From: JBNKDD01 sp050288085
GTDB lineage: Bacteria > Chloroflexota > Anaerolineae > Aggregatilineales > UBA3940
Direction of reading: 5' to 3'
Assembly (NCBI GenBank): GCA_050288085.1
Contig: JBNKDD010000277.1
Location: forward strand, 1 to 7,705
DNA length: 7,705 bases
Shown here in pieces: positions 1 through 5,548 of the stretch (positions within the stretch are counted from its first letter, which is position 1; each line of letters starts with the position of its first letter). Made by a program: the position numbers and the translations under genes. The notes beneath the pieces are model-generated. The model ran no database searches. It saw only the letters and a program-made list of their open reading frames with translations, and had not been told where the DNA came from.

Positions 1-995
1 TGGTATGATGGATCGTAAACGCCAACCACTGCTGCCGAGATTTCTCCTCCATACGCTATTTTCTCTCCATCTGGCGACCAAATAAATGATGGCAGCCAGA
101 GAGATGGCACATTTGTAATTTCCAAAGGGGCTTTGTCAGGCTCAAGCGGATAGTGCAGATAAAGCTTGCCTCCAAAGTCCGCATACTCACGCTCCAGGTA
201 TACCAAAGCGTACTCAGTCGGCGACCATTCAGGCGCAAACGCCAACCCACCGGTTGAGGTCAATTGTGTAAGTTGATCATCTCCTGTATCAAAGATGTAG
301 ACCTCCGTCTTACCTCTTTCATTCATCGACGGGGTGAAATCAAAGGTGGGTTCACTGCCCGCAAATGCGAGATATCTCCCATCGTATGACCAGCTTACAG
401 AAGCGAGCCCCCCATCCCATTCAAGCAAATCTTCTAGAGAGCCATTCTCAAAGTCAAATATGGACAGATACGCGACATTTTCTTCCGCCTGAACCAACAC
501 CGCGATTTGTGACGAGCTGGGTGCCCAGGCATAATCCTTGATTATTCCACCCACCTCGAAGAGTGTTTCTGTCTCTTGTGAATCCAGCCTATATACCATC
601 AGAGATTCTGTGTCTTCACTCTCCCCCCCGACAAAAGCGACCTGAGTGCCATCAGGCGAGAATTGTGGATGTTGATAGTTCTTCCCGACCTCTGTCAGGC
701 GTTGTAGATTCTCTCCGTCTGGCTCCACCAGGTAAATCCCCCAGTTCTCACCCACCAATGGCTCAATATCTGGGGGGAGGGTGGAGGTGGGTTCACGTGT
801 ACGTGTCGGCTGAGGTGTTGCGGTTGGTGTTGATGTTATCGTTGGCGGCGGGGTGGGCGAACTGGTCAAAGTCGCCTCCGGTTGGGTGATGGGCTGAGTC
901 GGGGTGGTATTCACTGTCCCCGTTCCCGTGCATGCACTCAATAGGAACACACCGGACAGGGCAAGGTAACATATTCGATATTCTGAGACGTTCAT
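1..995 (-). CDS. Lipoprotein with TolB/WD40-like beta-propeller (3' end missing)
   Basis: Translating the minus strand from the ATG at 995 gives 331 codons with no stop before the window edge, so the C-terminus is missing. Residues 1-22 form a lipoprotein signal with hydrophobic core YLALSGVFLL and lipobox L19-S-A-C22, so the mature protein should be lipid-anchored outside the cytoplasmic membrane. Residues 23-75 are a Pro/Thr/Ser-rich linker. Propeller blades follow: FSPDGTQVAF near 112, WAPSSSQIAVL near 157, WSYDGRYLAF near 202, WSPTEYALVY near 257 and WSPDGEKIAY near 306, spaced 45-55 residues apart as in the PD40/TolB family. A GGGAG ribosome binding site lies 6 nt before the ATG. Such proteins usually bind partners or ligands and show no catalytic signature; the specific role is unknown. 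It is read in the same direction as the next gene upstream, about 100 bp away, so the two may be cotranscribed. Confidence 0.85.
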   Translation of the reverse strand, partial: MNVSEYRICYLALSGVFLLSACTGTGTVNTTPTQPITQPEATLTSSPTPPPTITSTPTATPQPTRTREPTSTLPPDIEPLVGENWGIYLVEPDGENLQRLTEVGKNYQHPQFSPDGTQVAFVGGESEDTESLMVYRLDSQETETLFEVGGIIKDYAWAPSSSQIAVLVQAEENVAYLSIFDFENGSLEDLLEWDGGLASVSWSYDGRYLAFAGSEPTFDFTPSMNERGKTEVYIFDTGDDQLTQLTSTGGLAFAPEWSPTEYALVYLEREYADFGGKLYLHYPLEPDKAPLEITNVPSLWLPSFIWSPDGEKIAYGGEISAAVVGVYDPSY

Positions 996-1095
996 TTCGC
1001 TCTCCCGGTCTAATTGATAGGTTTATACCACCAATTCAAACCGGGATGTCGAAACCGTAGGCGATCAGTCAATCTGTAGTGGGATAATCGAGTGT

Positions 1096-1785
1096 TCAAT
1101 CCGGATCATCAATGATCCGATCCTCGATCTCCCAGGCATGATCGAGGATATGCCACGCTGACCGCCGGACAAAGTAGCGAGCTGTCCAGCGCCGCCCGCC
1201 GCGTGGCCCGTGTGTAGGTAGTTCGCCACGCATTGATGCCGCTAATCCTTCCAGTGTCGCCTGCTGGATGCGGCTCAATTTCTCACCGAGGCCCGCCGTT
1301 TCACCCAGCTTGAACTTCCAACCCAGCGTCGCGAGATAGCCCTGATGTGCACCCAACACGTGCTCGATAATTTTCTCAGTCTCCCGCCCCCCTCCGCGTG
1401 GCCCTTTTCGAAGTTCTTTACCCGCTGCGGCTTCCACCGCCGCATTGAAGCTTTGCCAGTAGGCTCTCAGCAGGCTTTGAAAATACTCAAGCTCGGCGGC
1501 ATCAACCGGTTGGTCATCGGATGACGTTGCTCCCGGTATGCCAAAATCGGTGGATGAATCGCCCTCCAACCGTTCGGCCACGCTGAAGTCCCCCAGATCG
1601 CCGGGCGGCTCAAACGCGATTGATGCGGAGCGGAGCACTTGTGCATAGCGAGGGCCATAGTCAAACAGCGCTTGCAGGGCGGCCTCCTCGCTGCGACCAA
1701 TCCGGCTCCAACCCGGCCATTCGACCGCCCCGGCCATGACACGTTTTTTGCCCGTTTCAAAATACACCTTGATCTCTTGCGCCAT
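1096..1785 (-). CDS. HicB-like N-terminus plus DinB-like four-helix protein, function unknown
   Basis: A 229-residue soluble protein with no signal peptide or membrane segment. Residues 5-50 (IKVYFETGKKR, VEWPGWSRIGRSEEAALQAL, YGPRYAQVL) resemble the short HicB-like fold of uncharacterised proteins. After a low-complexity acidic linker (about 60-95), residues 98-226 are helical and end with W-H212-I-L-D-H216-A-W-E-I-E-D-R. Together with E141-H142 and H147 this fits the His pattern of the DinB/YfiT-like metal-binding four-helix superfamily. Hydrolase or thiol-transferase roles are known for some DinB members, but the reaction here is unknown. I chose the ATG at 1785 because the HicB-like strand begins right after it; a GTG at 1815 would add ten charged residues. 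An AGGA lies about 11 nt upstream, which is a weak ribosome binding site. Confident as a gene, tentative for the domain names, which are from pattern memory. Confidence 0.8.
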   Translation of the reverse strand: MAQEIKVYFETGKKRVMAGAVEWPGWSRIGRSEEAALQALFDYGPRYAQVLRSASIAFEPPGDLGDFSVAERLEGDSSTDFGIPGATSSDDQPVDAAELEYFQSLLRAYWQSFNAAVEAAAGKELRKGPRGGGRETEKIIEHVLGAHQGYLATLGWKFKLGETAGLGEKLSRIQQATLEGLAASMRGELPTHGPRGGRRWTARYFVRRSAWHILDHAWEIEDRIIDDPD

Positions 1786-1868
1786 TTTTTCCGTTTTCCT
1801 TTCACACGATGCCACAACACAATCTTCTTGTTATCGACAATGCCTTTTTGTATTTTACCTCCCCAATG

Positions 1869-1926
1869 CCTGAATCAACTCTGCGGCTTGAGCCGCCCCG
1901 CCATAACTTTGCAACTTGTCGTTGAT
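1869..1926 (-). repeat. 58-bp direct repeat, copy A (glycosyltransferase 3' end)
   Basis: By hand alignment, 53 of 58 positions match 2936-2993 in the same orientation, without gaps. Three of the five differences are synonymous or conservative transitions, and all five sit within coding triplets. The match ends sharply at the stop-codon side, where the last few codons differ (ALGR against EFGGKG). Confidence 0.9.
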
Positions 1927-1964
1927 TGTGCTGTTAACTTCATTTGACCGGTGTGTTAACTCAG

Positions 1965-1993
1965 TTGTCAGAGGTGAGGGAGCTTTGTATACT
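1965..1993 (+). promoter_or_regulatory. Predicted sigma70-type promoter for the insert genes
   Basis: TTGTCA at 1965-1970 and TATACT at 1988-1993 are separated by exactly 17 nt, each one mismatch from consensus. A start near 2000 would give a leader of about 85 nt before the ATG at 2086. Position and strand fit transcription of the two small plus-strand genes. Confidence 0.5.
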
Positions 1994-2085
1994 TTTGCGG
2001 AGTAAACCTCAGTGGTTCGGCCAATCCTCTCATCGCTATATGACTTCAAGTAACGGAGTGGCTTAGAAGGAAATGAAAACAAGCG

Positions 2086-2424
2086 ATGTCAATTTCGGGA
2101 ATGCTCACTAATAAACATAATCCACAATGTATATCAACTGCTCGGTCAGGCTTTCGCAGTGTAATTTACCATTGGTCAGAAAACGGAGAAGCCTGGAGCG
2201 CTTATGCATCAGCAAGTGGAACAGCTTTCACAGGCAAAGATGGATACTCCGCTTTTGTTGCACAACCGCCAGGGTTTGCAGCCTCTGGTGTTTTAGCCGG
2301 GACAACTGCGCCAAGTAGTCCACAGCCATACTTTGTTATGCTCGGTCAGTCATTGCACGTATTCGGTGCAGATGAAACTTGGGTAAGCGCAAATGTCCCT
2401 GCTAGCATATTGAGTAGGCGCTAG
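2086..2424 (+). CDS. Orphan small protein, function unknown
   Basis: A 112-residue frame that I do not recognise. From about residue 20 it is rich in Ala, Ser, Gly and aromatic residues (FRSVIYHWSENGEAWSAYAS, then GYSAFVAQPPGFAASGVLAG, ending FGADETWVSANVPASILSRR). This looks like a small beta-rich domain rather than random translation. There is no signal peptide or membrane segment. The start is doubtful: AAGGA is about 14 nt before the ATG, too far for a normal ribosome binding site. The same AAGGA sits 2 nt before another ATG at 2073 that opens only a 12-codon frame, so an upstream frameshift or truncation is possible. It lies first in the AT-richer insert, downstream of the 1965-1993 promoter, with a membrane-protein gene 56 nt behind it. 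Confidence 0.45.
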   Translation: MSISGMLTNKHNPQCISTARSGFRSVIYHWSENGEAWSAYASASGTAFTGKDGYSAFVAQPPGFAASGVLAGTTAPSSPQPYFVMLGQSLHVFGADETWVSANVPASILSRR

Positions 2425-2468
2425 GTGAACAGCTAAGAGCATTTTTTTTGTTCATAAATTGCTACCAG

Positions 2469-2473
2469 AAAGG
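2469..2473 (+). promoter_or_regulatory. Ribosome binding site that sets the GTG start at 2481
   Basis: AAAGG lies 7 nt before a GTG. This favours the GTG over the upstream in-frame TTG at 2448, which is preceded only by a run of T. Confidence 0.6.
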
Positions 2474-2480
2474 TAAACTC

Positions 2481-2909
2481 GTGTCCAGTGTATTGATTTC
2501 TCTCCTGTCAACTGTGGTTGGTGCACTGATGGCATTAGTTGGTGTATGGATTACCAATAGATTCGGCTTGAAGATCAAGGAAAAAGAACTTCAAGCATCT
2601 AAACGTCAGAATGATTTAGATTATTATCGTAAGACAGTCGAATGGCTTGCTACTGCGCGGGGCGAGTTGCAGTTTCTTCACATTCTAATAGGTGAGGATC
2701 GACAGAATACAGAGCTAATACGGCAACGTGAAGAAGCATACGGCAGAGCCTACGGTATGCTTCTTTCACTCGGAAAGGGTTTCTACGGCTATGCAGATCG
2801 AATCATGGATGAAAAATCAGAACCGGACGAGAAGTTGAGTAGTCTCGATGACGCAATCAAGGCTCTTGGAGAACTCATCAAAGCTAAGATGTATGAAGAA
2901 GGCGTGTAA
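2481..2909 (+). CDS. Small membrane-anchored helical protein, function unknown
   Basis: A 142-residue protein. Residues 3-25 (VLISLLSTVVGALMALVGVW) form one N-terminal membrane helix without a cleavage site. A basic, charged helical region follows (FGLKIKEKELQASKRQND, about 28-50) and likely forms a coiled coil. The remaining alpha-helical domain is rich in Glu, Lys and Arg and ends GELIKAKMYEEGV. The likely topology is a membrane anchor with a cytoplasmic helical domain. No catalytic motif is visible. Proteins of this shape are common as orphan cargo of mobile DNA, but nothing here assigns a role. It converges on the glycosyltransferase, with only 6 nt between the two stop codons. Confidence 0.75.
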   Translation: MSSVLISLLSTVVGALMALVGVWITNRFGLKIKEKELQASKRQNDLDYYRKTVEWLATARGELQFLHILIGEDRQNTELIRQREEAYGRAYGMLLSLGKGFYGYADRIMDEKSEPDEKLSSLDDAIKALGELIKAKMYEEGV

Positions 2910-2915
2910 GCAGAG

Positions 2916-4262
2916 TTACCCTTTACCCCCAAATTCCTGAATCAACTCTGCGGCCTGAGCCGCCCCGCCATAACTTTGCAGCTTGCGGCTGATAGCCTGG
3001 GCGTTCCGCTGATAGGTTTCATCGGTCAGCACTCTGTTAACCTTATCCCATAACTCATTAGCACTGACAAACTTCTTTCCTCTGCGGCCTTCAACCGGCA
3101 GCACTAATTCGGCTGCACCTGCCGCCGCCAACCGGCGAGCATTGCTTTCACGCTCGGCAAAGGTCGGAATGATCACCGCCGGAGTGCCCGCATACAATCC
3201 CGTCTGGCAGGAACCGTAGCCGCCGTGATGGATCAGCAAATCGCTGCGTGCGGCCATCGCCTGCCCCGGAACGTAGAGTTCGTGGCGGAAATTATCAGGC
3301 AGCGGGAGGTACTGCTTCGGCAGCGCATGGTGCCCGGTCGTCAAGACGACTTGCACATCCTTACCGCTCAGTGCCTCAATGCTGGCCTTGATCACCACCT
3401 CGGAATTGAAGGCCGACATGCCCATCCCATAACGCGGGTTGCCCGAATAGACCCAGATCACAGGCCGGTCTTGATCCAGGTCATCGACCCAGGCGGGCAG
3501 GTGATCGTCTGCCTGCTGCCACAGCAGCGGCCCGATGTAGGTCACGTCCGCCGTCTCCAGCAGCGGATCAACCTCCGGGATGCCGACCACCAGCGTCAGG
3601 TCACCGAGGCTGACCTCCTCGAATTTTTCAACGGGGGGAAGATCAAAATCTCCCAGCACCCGGTTGACTGCCGGAACGCAGGTTGGCAGATCATCCGGGG
3701 GGTCTTTCCACCAGATGAACCCCCGTCCGGCAGGGTGCTCATCCACCTGGATGACGGCTACCAGGGGTTTGCCCAGCGCTTTGGCAGCAATCGCCGCAAA
3801 CGGATTCCAGAAATTGATCACCACATCCGCCCCGCAGTCCTCGATCAATGCCATGAAGGATTCGCAAACCGCCCGCACAAACCGGTCATTCATCATCCCG
3901 GCGGCAGCGGCGGCATGATCCAGGTTCCAGAACTGTGGCGTTGGGCTGGCAAACCTGGTCGGGATGCCTTCGATAAATTTCTGCCAGAAGGTAAGCCGGT
4001 TTCCGCCGGTTCGGCTCTTCCAACCGGCGTACAAATCGGATAAGTGACGGAGCGCATAGCGGCCCCCCAGGTAAATCGATGCCGGGTGTGCGGGCAGCAG
4101 GTTTTCAAATCCTGCGTCTCCGATGACCTTGCGCGGCGATTTTCCTGGGCTGTAGAAAACAACCTCGTGCCCGGCCTGAGATAGTTCCCTGGCAATCGGG
4201 AGGGAACGAACCAGTAAGCCGAGATCGTTGGAGGGCAGTGTGCAAAAAAGATACTTTGTCAT
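2916..4262 (-). CDS. GT1-family glycosyltransferase (macrolide/UDP-glycosyltransferase-like)
   Basis: A 448-residue GT-B-fold enzyme that should transfer a sugar from a nucleotide-sugar to a small hydroxylated acceptor in the cytoplasm. The N-terminal acceptor half starts with TLPSNDLGLLVRSLPIAREL and GHEVVFYSP (8-39). The C-terminal donor half shows IWVYSGN (269-275), the UGT-type signature LLIHHGGYGSCQTGLYAGTP (342-361) and the donor-side PTFAERESNARRL (366-378). Length is slightly above the usual 390-430 for bacterial macrolide-type enzymes. No membrane segment is seen. The ATG at 4262 is chosen because the first beta strand (KYLFCTLP) follows directly; a TTG at 4295 only adds Lys/Arg-rich residues. 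The site before the ATG is A-rich with no good Shine-Dalgarno. The gene is divergent from the paraoxonase-like gene, and its last 19-20 codons are duplicated at 1869-1926. Acceptor and sugar cannot be read from sequence; sterol-type glycosyltransferase is an alternative. Confidence 0.9.
   Translation of the reverse strand: MTKYLFCTLPSNDLGLLVRSLPIARELSQAGHEVVFYSPGKSPRKVIGDAGFENLLPAHPASIYLGGRYALRHLSDLYAGWKSRTGGNRLTFWQKFIEGIPTRFASPTPQFWNLDHAAAAAGMMNDRFVRAVCESFMALIEDCGADVVINFWNPFAAIAAKALGKPLVAVIQVDEHPAGRGFIWWKDPPDDLPTCVPAVNRVLGDFDLPPVEKFEEVSLGDLTLVVGIPEVDPLLETADVTYIGPLLWQQADDHLPAWVDDLDQDRPVIWVYSGNPRYGMGMSAFNSEVVIKASIEALSGKDVQVVLTTGHHALPKQYLPLPDNFRHELYVPGQAMAARSDLLIHHGGYGSCQTGLYAGTPAVIIPTFAERESNARRLAAAGAAELVLPVEGRRGKKFVSANELWDKVNRVLTDETYQRNAQAISRKLQSYGGAAQAAELIQEFGGKG
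2936..2993 (-). repeat. 58-bp direct repeat, copy B (inside the intact glycosyltransferase)
   Basis: Encodes residues 424-442 and one base of the next codon in the complete enzyme. It matches 1869-1926 at 53 of 58 positions in the same orientation. Codon differences between copies: aac/agc, gac/cgc, ttg/ctg, caa/cag. Confidence 0.9.
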
Positions 4263-4341
4263 TTTTTTTCTATTCTTTTGTTTTGTTACTTGCAAGAGAT
4301 CAAATAGATAGCATTTAAGTGACTATCTGCCAATATTTGAT

Positions 4342-4356
4342 GTTGACAGCGTCAAC
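4342..4356. promoter_or_regulatory. Operator-like palindrome 1 over the -35 box
   Basis: GTTGACAGCGTCAAC is a perfect 6-bp inverted repeat with a 3-nt centre. It covers the TTGACA -35 box of the plus-strand promoter and lies 80 bp upstream of the glycosyltransferase start. It shares its arms with palindrome 2, whose centre is 30 bp away (about three helical turns), which suggests binding of two dimers on the same DNA face. Confidence 0.7.
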
Positions 4357-4371
4357 TTGCTGGGTTAGAAT
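4343..4371 (+). promoter_or_regulatory. Near-consensus sigma70-type promoter of the paraoxonase-like gene
   Basis: TTGACA (4343-4348, perfect) and TAGAAT (4366-4371, one mismatch) are separated by 17 nt. Transcription should start near 4378, leaving a leader of about 54 nt. Both ends of the promoter are occupied by palindromes, so repression by blocking polymerase is the natural reading. Confidence 0.75.
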
Positions 4372-4387
4372 GTTGACATGGTCAACA
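4371..4387. promoter_or_regulatory. Operator-like palindrome 2 over the transcription start
   Basis: TGTTGACATGGTCAACA is a perfect 7-bp inverted repeat with a 3-nt centre. It begins at the last base of the -10 box and covers the predicted start point. The same GTTGAC/GTCAAC arms occur in palindrome 1. Size and symmetry suit a TetR-family dimer, but the family is inferred and no regulator gene is in the window. Confidence 0.7.
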
Positions 4388-4420
4388 TTGACGGATTGAT
4401 TGTGATTATTATGCAGCATG

Positions 4421-4425
4421 AGGGG
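4421..4425 (+). promoter_or_regulatory. Ribosome binding site that sets the ATG at 4432
   Basis: AGGGG lies 6 nt before the ATG at 4432. The in-frame ATG at 4378 falls inside palindrome 2 at the predicted transcription start, so it cannot serve as a normal start from this promoter. Confidence 0.65.
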
Positions 4426-4431
4426 CTGGAT

Positions 4432-5505
4432 ATGAGAAAAAATATAGTGAAGTATGCCGGTTATACACTGGCAATCGTGCTCCTGATATGGATGGTTTAT
4501 GTTGGATATCAGGTGATAACCACCATGTCAACCAAAAACCTTGAGGAAACGGTTGACCTGCCAGATTGCTTAATGGTAACCGGGGTGATTGGTCCGGAAG
4601 ATTTTGAGTATCTTCCCGATCAGCAGGGTTTTGTGATCACCAGCATTGATCGCAGGGCAGGGGAGGATGCCGTCGGAGCACTCTATTGGCTCGACGTATC
4701 GGTTCCGCCATCAGAGCAGGTGCCGGAACTGATCGACATCTCTTACCCTGAGCGCTTCAGGCCGCACGGGGTGACTTTCCAGAATGGGAACTTATACGTC
4801 ATCTCGCACCGGGAAGAGGGGGAGCACCGCCATACCATTGAGGTCTTCACGCTGGACTCGACGGCGGGTGATTTAGCCTGGGAGCACAGCGGGACGATCA
4901 CGGGCGATCTGCTGCTCAGCCCGAATGATCTGGTGGCGCTGGATGATGGCTCATTGTTTATCGCCAACGATTTCTCTGACATCGGTGGGATGGATCAACT
5001 GATGCTCGATTACGTTTTTTTCCGGAAACGCGCTCCCCTGGTGTATTACGATGGCGAAACGTTCACCGATATGAACGAGAACGTGAGGGGATCAGCCGGG
5101 ATTACCGCTGTGACTCGTAATGGGCAGCTATTTCTATATCGCTCAGATATGATGAATAAGCTGGATGTGTTTGAGGTGATCCGTGCCGGGGCGGCTGTTC
5201 CAACCCTTGATCGTGTGGATCGCATCCGGCTGGATTCAATGCCGGATAACCTGACGGCGGACGATCAGGGGAATGTATATGTTGCGACACATTATTCAGT
5301 AGGTTTGCTGCAACAACACATGGTGGATGCCGGTATTTTATCCCCATCGCAAATTCTGAAGGTTGATGCCGACGGCAATACCACGCTGATTTATGCCAAC
5401 CGGGGCGAAGAAATACCGGCGGCAAGTGTCGGTGCAGTGGTTGATGGGTGGTTGTATATCGGGCAGATTTACAATGATGGTATCCTGGCCTGCCCTTATG
5501 AATAA
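4432..5505 (+). CDS. Membrane-anchored paraoxonase/arylesterase-like six-bladed propeller
   Basis: A 357-residue protein, close to the 355 of human PON1. Residues 8-29 form an N-terminal membrane helix, so the propeller should sit outside the membrane. Against paraoxonases (recalled, not searched), GPED56-57 matches the calcium ligands E53/D54, RPH112G the catalytic-dyad H115 segment, VISH126 the H134 segment, SPN165D166 the N168/D169 pair and MPD272N273L the D269/N270 pair. C46 (LPDC) and C354 near the C-terminus match the PON1 C42-C353 disulfide. The closing blade VGAVVDGWLYIGQIYNDGIL also fits. One ligand differs: where PON1 has N224 (FANGI) this protein has A222 (GSAGI). Known family members are calcium-dependent lactonases/arylesterases; lactone hydrolysis is the likely activity if the site still binds catalytic calcium. 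SMP-30/gluconolactonase-like is the alternative label. It is transcribed from the twin-operator promoter and divergent from the glycosyltransferase. Confidence 0.85.
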   Translation: MRKNIVKYAGYTLAIVLLIWMVYVGYQVITTMSTKNLEETVDLPDCLMVTGVIGPEDFEYLPDQQGFVITSIDRRAGEDAVGALYWLDVSVPPSEQVPELIDISYPERFRPHGVTFQNGNLYVISHREEGEHRHTIEVFTLDSTAGDLAWEHSGTITGDLLLSPNDLVALDDGSLFIANDFSDIGGMDQLMLDYVFFRKRAPLVYYDGETFTDMNENVRGSAGITAVTRNGQLFLYRSDMMNKLDVFEVIRAGAAVPTLDRVDRIRLDSMPDNLTADDQGNVYVATHYSVGLLQQHMVDAGILSPSQILKVDADGNTTLIYANRGEEIPAASVGAVVDGWLYIGQIYNDGILACPYE

Positions 5506-5534
5506 CCGGCACTCAGATCGAGTACCGGTTATTC
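5500..5534. terminator. Strong hairpin overlapping the stop codon, probable terminator
   Basis: GAATAACCGG (5500-5509) pairs perfectly with CCGGTTATTC (5525-5534). Inside, ACTC and GAGT can extend the stem after one mismatch, leaving a 5-nt AGATC loop. The left arm includes the TAA stop of the paraoxonase-like gene. On the plus strand a T-rich stretch follows (to about 5559) but not an immediate T-run. It lies between convergent genes and could serve both; on the minus strand no T tract follows. Confidence 0.65.
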
Positions 5535-5548
5535 ATTCATCTCTTTGT

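Larger units (their letters stand above)
1855..2082 (-). pseudogene. Remnant of a glycosyltransferase C-terminus
   Basis: A 75-codon frame opening with TTG and having no convincing ribosome binding site. Its last 21 residues include KLQSYGGAAQAAELIQ, identical to the end of the complete glycosyltransferase at 2916-4262. Clear similarity covers only 1869-1926. Upstream of that, a very weak resemblance (for example LT followed by a helical stretch) may continue a few codons, and the rest matches nothing I recognise. The nucleotide-binding part of the enzyme is absent, so this cannot be an active glycosyltransferase. It is either the tail of a lost tandem paralogue or a duplicated attachment-type sequence. 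It probably does not make a functional protein. Confidence 0.55.
1927..2935. other. AT-richer insert between direct repeats
   Basis: The segment between the two 58-bp repeats is visibly richer in A+T than the flanking genes. It carries its own plus-strand promoter and two plus-strand orphan genes, while everything around it (1-1815 and 2916-4262) is on the minus strand. These are signs of acquired DNA. No integrase, transposase, terminal inverted repeats or attC-like site was found, so its mobility is not shown. The block also contains the stop codon and last few codons of the glycosyltransferase (2916-2935). Confidence 0.4.

Noticed and set aside
563..889. A 108-codon plus-strand frame antisense to the lipoprotein
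   Set aside because: The minus strand reads as a continuous beta-propeller with repeated SPDG blades; the plus-strand product is low-complexity and unlike any family.
1927..2935. Integron gene cassettes with attC sites
   Set aside because: Two short same-strand genes suggested cassettes, and GTTAACT occurs twice near 1933-1960, but neither matches the GTTRRRY core, and no paired RYYYAAC/GTTRRRY hairpin follows either gene.
1927..2935. An insertion sequence
   Set aside because: There is no transposase frame and no terminal inverted repeats. The flanking 58-bp direct repeats are far too long for a target-site duplication and encode a gene end.
3225..4043. A 272-codon plus-strand open frame inside the glycosyltransferase gene
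   Set aside because: It is antisense to a clearly conserved GT1 protein, has no recognisable domain, and its His/Arg/Gln-rich composition is typical of an antisense shadow in GC-rich coding DNA.
4306..4328. AGATAG/CTATCT inverted repeat with an 11-nt spacer, and a TTGGCA...TATCTA promoter guess for the glycosyltransferase
   Set aside because: The 6-bp arms in AT-rich DNA are easily due to chance, and the -10 guess matches consensus at only 3 of 6 positions.
4378..4431. An 18-residue N-terminal extension of the paraoxonase-like protein from the ATG at 4378
   Set aside because: That ATG lies at the predicted transcription start within palindrome 2 and has no usable ribosome binding site, while the ATG at 4432 has AGGGG at 6-nt spacing and directly precedes the membrane helix.
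5102..5512. A 136-codon minus-strand frame over the end of the paraoxonase-like gene
   Set aside because: The plus-strand frame carries the conserved PON motifs, and the minus-strand product is His/Pro-rich with no domain.
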